A stretch of DNA of 42,085 bases from SHZI01 sp964371995 (GTDB lineage: Bacteria > Pseudomonadota > Gammaproteobacteria > Steroidobacterales > GCA-2729495): the NCBI GenBank assembly GCA_964371995.1, contig CAYJPG010000011.1, forward strand, positions 1 to 42,085, written 5' to 3'. This document shows, piece after piece, positions 7,863 through 16,864 of this stretch. The position numbers and the translations under genes are program-made. The notes under the pieces are model-generated. The model was not told the DNA's origin and did no database searches. It saw only the letters and a list, made by a program, of their open reading frames with translations. The stretch's first letter is position 1, and every line of letters starts with the position of its first letter.

Positions 7863-9340
7863 TGTATCGTCTCATCGTCAGGCATGAGACCCGTGCTCTG
7901 GCCCGTACCGGGGCGCTTTGGGCCATTCTCGCGCTGTTGATCTTTGCGATTGCATTTGCCGCCTGGTCCGGCGGCCGTTCTGTCAGTCGTCAGCTCAAGG
8001 GTGCCAGTGACGCTGCCAGCTACGAGGCTGGTATGCGTGACCAGATGCGCCAGGAGACTGCCGAGTACGAGGCAAAGGTCGAGGCCACCGGTGGACCATA
8101 CGAGTTTGCCACGGTCCGGCACGCTCCGGGGCAAGGCCCTCCGCAGGGCACCAATGCGGGCGCGGTAGGTGGCGAGACTGCGGCCTTCATTGCCCTGCCG
8201 CCGACGGGCCTCGCGGCCCTGTCCATCGGGCTGAGTGATATCCAGCTGGACTACCTGCCGATAACCATGGGCAAGTCGCTGGCCATGACTGCAAACGCCG
8301 AACTCGAAAACCCCGTGAACCTCCTCGCGGGATCCTTCGACGTTGCGTTTGTGGTGATCTTCCTGTTGCCGATTTTCATTCTTGCAATGACCTACGATCT
8401 CCTTTCAAGTGAACAGGAGCGGGGCACGCTGGCAATGATCCTGGCCCATCCGGTCTCGCTGCGGAAGTTGATGGCATCGAAGCTCATGGCCCGGGCTGCA
8501 ATCATCCTCATGGTTGTGATCGGCCTTGGGCTTGTCGCCGTACTCACCGTCGGAACACAGCTGGAAACTCCGGAAACGTGGCTCCGCTTCGGGCTCTGGG
8601 TCATTGCCACACTTGTTTACAGCATGCTCTGGTTTGCGCTGGCGGTACTGGTGAATCTTTACGGACAGAGCTCGGCCACCAACGGCACCATTCTGGCCGG
8701 CGCCTGGCTGATTCTGGTGGTCATCATTCCTACACTGATCAGCCTGGTGGCGACGACAGTCTACCCGGTGCCCTCGCGCATGGACCTGACGGTCGCCGCG
8801 CGTGAAGCGCAGACTGCGGCCGAGAAGGACATGGACAAGTCCCTGAATGCTTTTTATGCCGAGCACCTGGAGTATGTGCCGGCCGGCGACCAGCGCGCCA
8901 TGGACTTCATGACCCTTGGTCAGGCGAGTGCAAATACGATCGAAAAGGCGCTGTCTCCCTTGTATGCCGAATTCCAGGTCAGGCGCGACCAGCAGCAAGG
9001 CCTGGTGCAGCGTTTTCAGTACCTGTCGCCGGCCGTGATGATGCAGCTGGCGCTGAACGAAATTGCAGGCACGAGTGGCCCCCGCTACGAAAACTTTCTG
9101 CAGCAGGCCGTTGCATTTCGAGCCGAGTGGAATGACTACTTCGCCGAACGGTTCCTCCGCCAGGACCCGCTGCGACCTGCGGACTATGACAGCTTCCCTG
9201 TCTTCCGCTACAGGCCCGAGGCATTCAGTACCGTTCTGTTGCGGCTAGCCCCGTCGCTGCTGGGTTTGCTGGTACTGCTGCTCGGTGTCGCGCTGGTACC
9301 GTTTCTCGGTATCCGGCGCTATCAGGTTGCGGCTCGATAG
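7862..9340 (+). CDS. ABC-2 transporter permease with large periplasmic loop (DUF3526-like), second copy
   Basis: A 492-residue inner-membrane protein with the same architecture as the preceding gene: an N-terminal helix (about 15-35), a long periplasmic loop, a helix bundle carrying SSEQERGTLAMILAHP (equivalent to the coupling motif of its partner), another loop, and a final helix ending in basic residues. The ATG at 7862 overlaps the previous stop, so translation is coupled. Such paired permeases with one ATPase occur near TonB-receptor and copper-maturation genes. What it moves here is unknown. The hemG-like gene follows after 51 bases. Confidence 0.82.
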   Translation: MYRLIVRHETRALARTGALWAILALLIFAIAFAAWSGGRSVSRQLKGASDAASYEAGMRDQMRQETAEYEAKVEATGGPYEFATVRHAPGQGPPQGTNAGAVGGETAAFIALPPTGLAALSIGLSDIQLDYLPITMGKSLAMTANAELENPVNLLAGSFDVAFVVIFLLPIFILAMTYDLLSSEQERGTLAMILAHPVSLRKLMASKLMARAAIILMVVIGLGLVAVLTVGTQLETPETWLRFGLWVIATLVYSMLWFALAVLVNLYGQSSATNGTILAGAWLILVVIIPTLISLVATTVYPVPSRMDLTVAAREAQTAAEKDMDKSLNAFYAEHLEYVPAGDQRAMDFMTLGQASANTIEKALSPLYAEFQVRRDQQQGLVQRFQYLSPAVMMQLALNEIAGTSGPRYENFLQQAVAFRAEWNDYFAERFLRQDPLRPADYDSFPVFRYRPEAFSTVLLRLAPSLLGLLVLLLGVALVPFLGIRRYQVAAR

Positions 9341-9391
9341 CGCATAGCATCAGGTCTCGTCGCTCGTTTGCAGATACCCGGAAACCATAAA

Positions 9392-9925
9392 ATGGACAAG
9401 ATCCTGATTCTCTATTCCACCACCGATGGTCATACCAGAAAGATCGGCGAGCGATTGCAGCAGGTCATTGCGCAGGCAGGCCATGAGGCCGTACTGGTAT
9501 CCGTCAGCGACGAAGCGCAGGTCGATCTGGCGAGCTTCGACAAGATCGTTATCGGCGCCAGTATTCGCTACGGCCTCTACAAGCCTGCGATCATCGACTT
9601 CGTCGTCCGCAACAAACCGCTTCTGGACAGCAAACCGAACGCTTTTTTTTCAGTCAACATCGTCGCCCGCAAGGCGGAAAAGCGCGAGCCGGATGCCAAT
9701 CCCTACATGCAGAAGTTCCTCAGACAGACGGCCTGGCAGCCGAAGGAACTGGCGGTATTTGCCGGCAAACTGGACTATCCGAGATACCGGTTTATCGATC
9801 GCCAGCTGATCAGGCTCATCATGCTGATGACAAAGGGTCCGACTGATCCGAAAGCGGTAATCGAGTTCACTGACTGGCAACAGGTAGAGGCCTTTGGCCG
9901 TCTTGTCAGCGGAGCACCTGCGTGA
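9392..9925 (+). CDS. hemG: Flavodoxin-type protoporphyrinogen IX dehydrogenase (HemG)
   Basis: A 177-residue FMN protein that oxidises protoporphyrinogen IX to protoporphyrin IX with a quinone acceptor, the penultimate step of heme synthesis. The match to E. coli HemG runs along the whole length: LILYSTTDGHTRKI (FMN phosphate loop), VIGASIRYG, VNIVARKAEKREPDAN, the HemG-specific insert YPRYRFIDRQLIRLIM, and DWQQVEAF near the end. ATG 9392 matches the family start; an in-frame ATG at 9368 would add eight residues. Its position inside the dioxygenase-ABC-MATE operon, rather than with heme biosynthesis genes, is unusual and is the firmest tetrapyrrole link in the regulon. Confidence 0.9.
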   Translation: MDKILILYSTTDGHTRKIGERLQQVIAQAGHEAVLVSVSDEAQVDLASFDKIVIGASIRYGLYKPAIIDFVVRNKPLLDSKPNAFFSVNIVARKAEKREPDANPYMQKFLRQTAWQPKELAVFAGKLDYPRYRFIDRQLIRLIMLMTKGPTDPKAVIEFTDWQQVEAFGRLVSGAPA

Positions 9926-9975
9926 AAATCCTGCGCATCTGAAGCATCATCGGGCTTGCGCAGGCCAACTACCCC

Positions 9976-11322
9976 GTGAATTCCACCAGTGCCGGTCCCA
10001 GGCTGTTACAGGAGCCTGAAGGGAAGACGATACGATCGCTGATGGCTCCCATGCTTCTGGGCATGATCGCGATGATTGTCTACAACCTTGCTGATATCTA
10101 CTTCGTCAGCCGCCTCGGCACATCCGAGCTCGCTGCCCTCAGCTTTACCTTCCCCGTCGTGTTCCTGATCGGCGCTGTCACCGTGGGCTTCGGACACGGT
10201 ACGTCATCGGTATGCGCGCGCCTGTTTGGTGCACAGAAGATCGAAGATGTCGGCCGCGTCACGATTCACGCGATTCTGCTTGCGGTCGTTACCTGTGCGG
10301 TCCTCATAGTTGTCGGATTGATGACCATTGATCCGCTATTCAGGCTTCTGGGTGCTGATGAAGTCACTCTCGCAATAATCCATCGCTATCTGCAAATCTA
10401 TTATTACGGTCTGATTTTCAACGTTGGCCCGCTGATCGCAAACCCGGTTCTTCGTGCATCGGGTGATGCGAAGACTCCGGCCCTGATCATGCTGGTATCG
10501 GCTGGCCTGAATATCGCTCTTGACCCGATACTTATTTTCGGACTGTTCGGGGCTCCAAAGCTGGGCATGGCGGGCGCGGCGACAGCAACTGTCCTCGCCA
10601 ACTGCGGCACCCTGGCCGCATCTGTCGCTGCAATCCGGTATCGCGGAAACATCGTCTTTCCCCGGTCGTTGTCTTTGCATCTGCTGACCGATTCCTGGCG
10701 CAGGATTCTGCAAGTAGGCATACCTGCAATGACCAGCGCTGCAGTTGCGCCGGTGACAACAGCATTTATTACCTATCAGGTATCCCGGTTCGGGCAGGCG
10801 TCAGTCGCGGGGTACGGAGTCGCATCGCGAATTGAGGGTATGGTTCTGCTTGTGCTGATCGCCCTCGGTACGGCGGTGACACCGTTTGTCGGCCAGAATT
10901 ACGGGGCCGGAAGAATGGACAGGGTGGCGAACGGCATTCGCTGGTGCCAGCGGTTTTCCGTAGCGTACGGGTTGTCGGTAGCGTTACTGCTGGCAATTGC
11001 TGCGCCGTATGTTGCGAGACTGTTTACGGACGATGCGACTGCAATTTCAACGGCGCTGCTGCACATGCGAATCGTACCCGCAAGCTATCTGGCGATCGGC
11101 TTTGCCCTGGCGGCCAGCAACTCGTTCAACGCAATCGGCAAGCCCATGCCGGGGATGATCATCTCGCTGACCCGGACGATCCTGGTCTATGCACCACTTG
11201 CATGGCTGCTTTCCAGCATCTTCGGCCTGGTTGGCATCTTCACAGCCGCCTGTGCTGCAAATGTGATAGCCGGTGCGGTCGGGCTCCTGTGGTACCGGGC
11301 CATCTTCGCCCAGCTTAAATAG
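9976..11322 (+). CDS. MATE family multidrug/toxic-compound efflux protein
   Basis: A 448-residue inner-membrane antiporter with about 12 hydrophobic segments in two similar halves. Family features include MIVYNLADIYFVSRLG near the N-terminus and FVGQNYGAGRMDR in the second half (equivalent to QNYGA motifs of NorM-type MATE proteins). The start is probably GTG at 9976; the next in-frame ATG (10042) would remove N-terminal residues the family normally keeps. It follows hemG by 50 bases and is the last gene of the site-A operon. In context it might expel a tetrapyrrole intermediate or another toxic product, which is inference only. Confidence 0.88.
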   Translation: MNSTSAGPRLLQEPEGKTIRSLMAPMLLGMIAMIVYNLADIYFVSRLGTSELAALSFTFPVVFLIGAVTVGFGHGTSSVCARLFGAQKIEDVGRVTIHAILLAVVTCAVLIVVGLMTIDPLFRLLGADEVTLAIIHRYLQIYYYGLIFNVGPLIANPVLRASGDAKTPALIMLVSAGLNIALDPILIFGLFGAPKLGMAGAATATVLANCGTLAASVAAIRYRGNIVFPRSLSLHLLTDSWRRILQVGIPAMTSAAVAPVTTAFITYQVSRFGQASVAGYGVASRIEGMVLLVLIALGTAVTPFVGQNYGAGRMDRVANGIRWCQRFSVAYGLSVALLLAIAAPYVARLFTDDATAISTALLHMRIVPASYLAIGFALAASNSFNAIGKPMPGMIISLTRTILVYAPLAWLLSSIFGLVGIFTAACAANVIAGAVGLLWYRAIFAQLK

Positions 11323-11389
11323 AGGGCGGTACCCGAGCTGGCACGCTGAGCAAGCCCCGGTGCCGAGCGAATCGCGCTCGCGGGCAGAC

Positions 11390-11417
11390 TTGACTTATAT
11401 GGTCGTCATATTAACAT
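11390..11417 (+). promoter_or_regulatory. Probable promoter of korAB
   Basis: TTGACT (11390-11395), a 16-base spacer, and TAACAT (11412-11417). The -10 box lies inside operator B, so a bound repressor would block polymerase. Transcription would start near 11424, which excludes the ATG at 11416 as a start codon. Confidence 0.6.
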
Positions 11418-11423
11418 GACAAC
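11402..11423. promoter_or_regulatory. GntR-type operator site B (upstream of korAB)
   Basis: GTCGTCAT-N6-ATGACAAC, matching 15 of 16 half-site positions of the consensus. It overlaps the spacer and -10 box of the korAB promoter and lies just before korA. Confidence 0.8.
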
Positions 11424-11448
11424 TATTGTTCCTCAGTTGATATCAGTC

Positions 11449-13413
11449 ATGGCCGTTCATCGTGAGCCGCAGGAAAAACCGGGAAAAGGTCGCCAGTTCA
11501 AGGAAATGGACAATGCGATCGTCCGGTTTGCCGGCGATTCGGGCGACGGTATCCAGCTGACGGGTTCGTTGTTCACGCACGATTCGGCTGTCCTCGGTCA
11601 TGACGTCAGTACCTTGCCTGAGTATCCGGCCGAGATCCGGGCGCCAGCCGGCACGCGGGCCGGGGTCAGCAGCTTTCAGCTGAACTTCAGCTCCGCTGAA
11701 ATACATACCCCGGGCGACCGGCCGCACATGCTTCTCGCCCTGAATCCTGCGGCACTTGCCGTGCATTTGGCCGATCTCACGCCGGGCGGAACGATCGTTC
11801 TCGACGATGATGCTTTTGATACGGCAGGTCTTGGCAAGGCCGGATTTTCAGGCACCGATCCCCGCGACGATGGCACGCTTGCCGGATATCAGGTCTACCG
11901 GGTCCCGATCACCACGCTGACCCTTGAAGCCGTGCGGCCGCTGGGACTGGACAAGAAGCAGGCGTCACTGTGCAAGAACATGTTCATGCTGGGGCTGGTC
12001 GCATGGATCTATGATCGAGATGCGACTGCGGTAGAGAAGCAGATCGACGCGTTGCTCGACCGCAAGACCGCCCAGCCTGCGATGCTCGAAAAGTACAGGG
12101 AGCAGGCCAGAGCGAACAAGCTGGCATTTCGCGCGGGTTATAACTATGCCGATACCGTAGAGGTTTTTGTCTGCCGGTATGCCGTGGGCAAGGCGAAACT
12201 CCTGCCTGGGACCTACCGGCGGGTAACCGGCAATGAGGCGACTGCCCTCGGGTTTCTGGCGGCTTCCGTAATCAGTCAGAGGTCGCTCCTGTACGCTTCC
12301 TATCCGATTACGCCGGCGAGCGACATTCTTCATGAACTGTCCAAATATCGTCATTTCGGCGTGCGAACCGTACAGGCCGAAGACGAGATCGCTGCCATCG
12401 CGATGGCAATTGGCGCTGCCTATGGCGGGTGCCTGGGCCTGACTGGCACCAGCGGACCGGGCGTTGCGCTCAAAACCGAAGCTGTAGGTCTGGCGGTGAT
12501 GGCTGAGCTGCCGGTGGTCATCGTAAATGTGCAGCGCGGGGGGCCATCGACGGGGCTGCCGACCAAGACCGAACAATCAGACTTGTTGCAGGCAATCTAT
12601 GGTAGGAACGGAGAGTGTCCTGTAGTGGTTCTTGCCGCACACAGTCCGGCGCATTGCTTTGAAATGGCAATAGAGGCTTTTCGCATAGCCATACGCTACA
12701 TGACACCGGTATTTCTGCTCTCGGACGGATCGATCGCGAACGGTACGGAGCCATGGCGCACGCCAAAAGAATCAGAATTGCCGGGAATTGATTTGCCGCA
12801 AGGTGTACCCGCCGGTGATTACCAGGTCTATGCCCGGGATCCCGGGACACTGGCCAGGCAATGGGTAGCGCCGGGTACACCCGGTCTGGAGCATTGCCTT
12901 GGCGGACTCGAGAAGCAGGATATCAGCGGCAAGGTCAGCCACGACTCGGCGAATCATCAGCGCATGGTGCAATTGAGAATAGAGAAGATCCAGGGGGTCG
13001 CGAAGGACATACCTGAGCTGACGGTCTTCGGTCCTGCACAGGGCGACCTTCTGGTGCTTGGTTGGGGTGGTACCTTCGGCGCAATTCACCATGCGGTAGA
13101 GCGTGCACAGCGGCTGGGGCTCGCCGTTGCGGCATCGCAACTGGACTATCTGAATCCCTTCCCCGCAAACCTTGGCAGTGTCCTGCGCAGTTACCGGCAG
13201 GTCCTGATTCCGGAGCTGAATGCGGGCCAGTTGAGAATGCTGATCCGCGCCCAATTCCTGATCGATGCCACAGGGCTGAACAAGATCACGGGGCAGCCTT
13301 TCAGAACAAGTGAGATCGAGCAGGAGATTCTCAGGCTGCTCGGTGTTCAGGCCGGAAACAGGGAAGATTCCCCGTCTCCGAATGAAACGGTTCACGGGAC
13401 GATGGGCACATGA
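11449..13413 (+). CDS. korA: 2-oxoacid:ferredoxin oxidoreductase subunit alpha (fused gamma-alpha, KorA)
   Basis: A 654-residue cytoplasmic subunit of a thiamine-diphosphate enzyme that oxidatively decarboxylates a 2-oxoacid (typically 2-oxoglutarate) to acyl-CoA and reduces ferredoxin. The N-terminal gamma domain carries FAGDSGDGIQLTG; the alpha domain begins near GNEATALGFLAAS and contains ASYPITPASDILHELS and GTSGPGVALKTEA. ATG 11449 is preferred because the promoter and operator run to 11423; ATG 11506, closer to the usual KorA N-terminus, is an alternative. The stop overlaps the korB start (ATGA). The fused subunit with a ferredoxin-less partner matches the oxygen-tolerant KorAB type of aerobes. 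Confidence 0.92.
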   Translation: MAVHREPQEKPGKGRQFKEMDNAIVRFAGDSGDGIQLTGSLFTHDSAVLGHDVSTLPEYPAEIRAPAGTRAGVSSFQLNFSSAEIHTPGDRPHMLLALNPAALAVHLADLTPGGTIVLDDDAFDTAGLGKAGFSGTDPRDDGTLAGYQVYRVPITTLTLEAVRPLGLDKKQASLCKNMFMLGLVAWIYDRDATAVEKQIDALLDRKTAQPAMLEKYREQARANKLAFRAGYNYADTVEVFVCRYAVGKAKLLPGTYRRVTGNEATALGFLAASVISQRSLLYASYPITPASDILHELSKYRHFGVRTVQAEDEIAAIAMAIGAAYGGCLGLTGTSGPGVALKTEAVGLAVMAELPVVIVNVQRGGPSTGLPTKTEQSDLLQAIYGRNGECPVVVLAAHSPAHCFEMAIEAFRIAIRYMTPVFLLSDGSIANGTEPWRTPKESELPGIDLPQGVPAGDYQVYARDPGTLARQWVAPGTPGLEHCLGGLEKQDISGKVSHDSANHQRMVQLRIEKIQGVAKDIPELTVFGPAQGDLLVLGWGGTFGAIHHAVERAQRLGLAVAASQLDYLNPFPANLGSVLRSYRQVLIPELNAGQLRMLIRAQFLIDATGLNKITGQPFRTSEIEQEILRLLGVQAGNREDSPSPNETVHGTMGT

Positions 13414-14435
13414 CAAATCCGAAATATGAACGAAAGGACTTTGTTGCCAAAGAGGATGTGCGCTGGTGCCCCGGATGTGGCGACTATGCGGTGCTGTCCC
13501 AGGTCCAGAGGGTCATGCCGGAGATATGCGAGCGATTGCAGCTTCGACGCGAAAATATCGTTTTTGTTTCGGGTATCGGCTGTTCAAGCCGCTTCCCGTA
13601 CTACATGAATACCTACGGCTTTCACACCATACATGGGCGTGCGCCGGCCATCGCAACCGGGCTGCAGCTTTGCCGGCCCGATTTGCTGGTGTGGGTGATC
13701 ACTGGTGACGGAGATGGCCTGAGTATCGGCACCAATCACCTGGTGCACTGCCTTCGCCGCAACGTCAATGTAAAGATCCTGTTGTTCAACAACCGTATCT
13801 ACGGCCTGACCAAGGGCCAGTTCTCGCCGACTTCGGAGAAAGGCAAAAGAACCAAGTCGAGCCCGATGGGGAGTATCGAACAACCGATAAAGCCCTTGTC
13901 CATGGCGCTTGCATCGGAGGCGACATTTGTCGCCAGGGCCAGTGCGACAGACGGGAAAAATCTTCAGGAAATCCTGTTACGCGCGGCATGTCATCGGGGT
14001 TCGGCGTTCGTAGAGATCCTGCAGAATTGCAATGTCTTCAATGACGGTGCCTTCGATTCATTTACTTCGACGGCGGTGCGTAAAGACCGGTCGCTTTACC
14101 TTCAGCATGGCCAGCCAATGATCTTTGGGGCCAACAGGGATCGCGCCATTCGTTTGCGTGCCGGCTTTCCGGAAATAGTCAGCCTTGATGAGTTTCCGGA
14201 AAAAGAGCTACTGGTGTTCAACGAGAGCGCTGCGCATCCGGGCCTGGCATACATGCTGAGCGAACTCGATGAGCAGGCCTTTCCCGTGCCAATGGGCGTA
14301 TTCCGGTGTGTCAGCCGAAGTTCATTCGATGAACTGCTCGATGAGCAGATCGCAACCGCGGTTGCGAAGCGCGGTAAAGGCAAGCTTCTCGAATACATCA
14401 ACTCCGGCGATACATGGGAAGTGACCGCACCTTAG
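13410..14435 (+). CDS. korB: 2-oxoacid:ferredoxin oxidoreductase subunit beta (KorB)
   Basis: A 341-residue thiamine-diphosphate and [4Fe-4S] subunit that completes KorAB. The cluster-binding Cys are visible as CPGCG (C20, C23), IGCSSR and, further on, QNCNVFN. The thiamine-binding motif is GDGDGLSIGTNH ending in LLFNN. No extra ferredoxin domain is present, so electrons must go to a separate ferredoxin; the YfhL-type protein at 16865-17143 is the obvious candidate because its operon shares the same operator. The start overlaps the korA stop by four bases. It is convergent with gntR, with only four bases between the stops. Confidence 0.93.
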   Translation: MTNPKYERKDFVAKEDVRWCPGCGDYAVLSQVQRVMPEICERLQLRRENIVFVSGIGCSSRFPYYMNTYGFHTIHGRAPAIATGLQLCRPDLLVWVITGDGDGLSIGTNHLVHCLRRNVNVKILLFNNRIYGLTKGQFSPTSEKGKRTKSSPMGSIEQPIKPLSMALASEATFVARASATDGKNLQEILLRAACHRGSAFVEILQNCNVFNDGAFDSFTSTAVRKDRSLYLQHGQPMIFGANRDRAIRLRAGFPEIVSLDEFPEKELLVFNESAAHPGLAYMLSELDEQAFPVPMGVFRCVSRSSFDELLDEQIATAVAKRGKGKLLEYINSGDTWEVTAP

Positions 14436-14439
14436 GCAG

Positions 14440-15225
14440 CTAGCGCGTTGCCGCTACGCCGTGCACAAACTCGAGGGTATTACGATCAAAAACCAGGGCC
14501 GGGTGCTCATACTGCTCGCAGTTGAACCAGGTGAAAAAACGCTCGACTGGCCGCTTGCCGGCGTCCATGACAATCTGTTCAATGGTCAGTAGTGGCGCAC
14601 CGACTGCGGAATCAAGCATGGCCGCAAGATGGGAATCAGCAAGTGTTGCGCCTATCAGCTGATGAGCCTCGCCGATCTGGATGCCCTGTTTTTCCAGTAT
14701 CGCCAGTATGGTCATCGAACCAAGGTCGCTTGCCCTGATTTCTGCACGATCGGCCGGGACGTGGGCTTCAACATAAGCGGCAGGCACGCCACGAAAAACA
14801 CGAACGTAGGAAACTTTGGTTACGCGGTGGCCTACCGGAATTTTCAGATCAGTTGCAACTCGTGAGTCGGCGTCGATTTCAGAGACGTTGACCTTTGTAA
14901 CTTTACTTCGTTGTGCGAGACCCCGGGCGGTGCGGATTCGTGCGTGAACATTTTCCACGCCGCCGCGTTCCCGAACGTTCTTCGCAACATAGGTTCCCTT
15001 GCCGTGCACGCGGTAGACAAGTTCGTCCTCCACCAGAAGATCGATCGCCTTCCGTGTCGTGATCCGCGAAACCTTGAAGAGCTTCCCGATCTCGTCTTCC
15101 GTGGCAATCTTGTCGCCCGGTCCGTACTTGCCGTTTCGGATCCACTCCCGAAGCGTTGTATATACCCGAACATAGCGAGGAGGCCTTGTCCGGGGGTCGC
15201 TGGTGTTCCTGGAGTCCGCGTTCAT
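14440..15225 (-). CDS. GntR/HutC-family transcriptional regulator with UTRA ligand domain
   Basis: A 261-residue DNA-binding repressor. A winged helix-turn-helix occupies about residues 15-85 (GPGDKIATEDEIGKLFKVSR, ITTRKAIDLL, VHGKGTYV), followed by a UTRA small-molecule-binding domain (about 95-250) of the HutC subfamily. It lies amid the operons that share the GTTGTCAT-N6-ATGACAAC palindrome, and a weaker copy (site C) lies upstream of its own start. It is therefore the natural candidate for the shared regulator, probably autoregulated. HutC-type regulators are usually released by a pathway metabolite; the ligand here is unknown. Confidence 0.92.
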   Translation of the reverse strand: MNADSRNTSDPRTRPPRYVRVYTTLREWIRNGKYGPGDKIATEDEIGKLFKVSRITTRKAIDLLVEDELVYRVHGKGTYVAKNVRERGGVENVHARIRTARGLAQRSKVTKVNVSEIDADSRVATDLKIPVGHRVTKVSYVRVFRGVPAAYVEAHVPADRAEIRASDLGSMTILAILEKQGIQIGEAHQLIGATLADSHLAAMLDSAVGAPLLTIEQIVMDAGKRPVERFFTWFNCEQYEHPALVFDRNTLEFVHGVAATR

Positions 15226-15274
15226 CGATACTCAAGCCTCATCCTTCCGGGCACGGGTCCTAGTTTAAGGTTGT

Positions 15275-15296
15275 AACGTCATGACGGCATAACACC
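15275..15296. promoter_or_regulatory. GntR-type operator site C (upstream of gntR, autoregulation)
   Basis: The core is GTCAT-N6-ATAAC at 15278-15293, with 11 of 16 half-site positions matching. It is the weakest of the six sites. It lies 49 bases upstream of the gntR start on the minus strand, consistent with weak autoregulation. Confidence 0.5.
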
Positions 15297-15448
15297 CGGA
15301 TGTGGACCGGATTTTTGGCCGAATACCAGTGATCCACACGCCCAAGGGCGTTCTGCGGGGCGATTATTGACGCAGTCTAGCATGCAGGTGGCCAGCTTCC
15401 GGGCTCAGGCGCCCCGGCCGCTGCTGACAAGTTTCCGGTGGGGCGCAT

Positions 15449-15470
15449 GTTGTCATTATGATATGACGAC
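15449..15470. promoter_or_regulatory. GntR-type operator site D (upstream of the flavoprotein-opp operon)
   Basis: GTTGTCAT-N6-ATGACGAC, matching 15 of 16 half-site positions. It covers the -35 box and most of the spacer of the promoter described in the next entry. Confidence 0.82.
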
Positions 15471-15479
15471 AGATATAAT
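15450..15479 (+). promoter_or_regulatory. Strong promoter of the flavoprotein-ferredoxin-opp operon
   Basis: TTGTCA (15450-15455), an 18-base spacer, and a consensus TATAAT (15474-15479). The -35 box lies within operator D, so repressor binding would exclude polymerase. The expected transcription start is near 15486, leaving a leader of about 27 bases to the GTG at 15513. Confidence 0.72.
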
Positions 15480-15512
15480 CTGGCCGGCGATCTGCTATCT
15501 GGGGTAATCCAA

Positions 15513-16823
15513 GTGAAATACGACCTGATCATTGTCGGCGGCGGTCCGGGCGGGGCCATGGCTGCGCGTTCTGCAGCCCGGGAGGGCCTGAAGGTCCTGC
15601 TGGTAGAAAAAATGAAAGCCGGGAAGATCACACGCTTCTGCAGCCGCGATTTGCGCCTGGGTGCTGGCGGGTTCTCTTCGGACACCATCCCGACCGATGT
15701 CAACCTGAAGCGGGTCACCGTGACCATAGAGGTTGGCAGCCGCCATCATCGCCTTCACCTGCAGAGCCTGCCACCCGATGCGATTGTTGATTACCGCGGT
15801 GAACTGAATCCGGTATTCAACGAGACCCTCGTTTCGCCTTCCGGACGTGCGTTCAGCCGGGATCGCTCCAACCGTGATATCGAAGGCTTTGTGGTCGACA
15901 AGGAGCAGTTGCTGATTGGCTTGCTGACCGAAGCAGCTGCGGCTGGCTGCGTCATTCGCGACGGGACCAGGTGCCTGTCCATTGAAGACTCGTCCGACGG
16001 AGTACAGGTGCGAGTGACGTCAGACGCCGGCGAAGAGATGCTGTCTGCCCGGCGGGCAATCATTGCAGATGGTTCTTTTTCCACCCTGGTGGATCAGCTC
16101 GGATTCAATGAAGGGCGGTCACCGGGGCGTGGACGAATCAAGTTCATGAACCTCATTCTCGATCGGGTGAAGTTCCCGTTTCCGGAACTGCGTCGGGTAC
16201 GATTCTGTCTGCCCTCACTGCACAACGGGATCGTAAACATGGGGCCCTGGCCGCCGGGGCTGTTCCAGATCAGTACTTCCGCAAGCGTTGCAAATGAGGT
16301 GAACCTGCAGAGCGTACTGACGACGTTTACCACGAACTCGCCTTTTTCCGAGCTGTTTGCGGGAGCAAAGATTGTCGCCAAACAGGCCTGCAACATGGAT
16401 CTGCGACCGCCCATTCGGGAGGCCGCCCGGGGCAATGTCATCTGTGTCGGTGACAATGCTGCCTTTGCAGAGGTTGCCATCAAGGGCGCAATGGGTTGTG
16501 GTTATATGGCCGCCAGGTTCAGCAAGGAGGCGCTTGAAGGGCGGGATGGCAACGCCGCCTACAATGATTACTGGCAGCACGCGTTCAATTTCTTCAGTCC
16601 CCAGTACAACCGTCGGGCCAGTGGCGTCAGGAAGATCACCGAGGCGCTGACCGATATTGAGACAGACGATCTCATCGGCTGGATGGAAGACCGCGGAATT
16701 ACCGGTTTGCCGAATGATGTGATTGTTGAGCATCGTGAACAGCTGGAGCACGATTTGCCTGATATATGTGGAAAATTGCTTCCCGGCGAGAAAGACCGGG
16801 GCGATCGCCAGGCGGTGGCATGA
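15513..16823 (+). CDS. Geranylgeranyl-reductase/FixC-family FAD-dependent oxidoreductase
   Basis: A 436-residue flavoprotein. The FAD-binding Rossmann motif GGGPGG is at residues 9-14, followed by LVEK. The second FAD motif VICVGDNAAF and the IKGAMGCGYMAA segment are typical of the geranylgeranyl reductase/FixC group. Members reduce isoprenoid double bonds (as in chlorophyll or archaeal lipids) or pass electrons to quinones. The start is GTG at 15513, just after a strong promoter. A 2[4Fe-4S] ferredoxin gene follows 41 bases later, so ferredoxin is the likely redox partner. FixA and FixB are absent nearby, which argues against a nitrogen-fixation role. Substrate unknown; a porphyrin or its side chain is possible in this context. 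Confidence 0.85.
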   Translation: MKYDLIIVGGGPGGAMAARSAAREGLKVLLVEKMKAGKITRFCSRDLRLGAGGFSSDTIPTDVNLKRVTVTIEVGSRHHRLHLQSLPPDAIVDYRGELNPVFNETLVSPSGRAFSRDRSNRDIEGFVVDKEQLLIGLLTEAAAAGCVIRDGTRCLSIEDSSDGVQVRVTSDAGEEMLSARRAIIADGSFSTLVDQLGFNEGRSPGRGRIKFMNLILDRVKFPFPELRRVRFCLPSLHNGIVNMGPWPPGLFQISTSASVANEVNLQSVLTTFTTNSPFSELFAGAKIVAKQACNMDLRPPIREAARGNVICVGDNAAFAEVAIKGAMGCGYMAARFSKEALEGRDGNAAYNDYWQHAFNFFSPQYNRRASGVRKITEALTDIETDDLIGWMEDRGITGLPNDVIVEHREQLEHDLPDICGKLLPGEKDRGDRQAVA

Positions 16824-16864
16824 ATGACTTCGGTGAATGACCAGTTTGGGCAGGAGGGTTTCTG

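Noticed and set aside
9641..9650. Run of eight T in hemG as a slippage site or terminator
   Set aside because: It is in frame within a fully conserved HemG sequence and has no preceding stem.
11416..11448. ATG at 11416 as the korA start
   Set aside because: It lies inside operator B and before the predicted transcription start; ATG 11449 or 11506 is more plausible.
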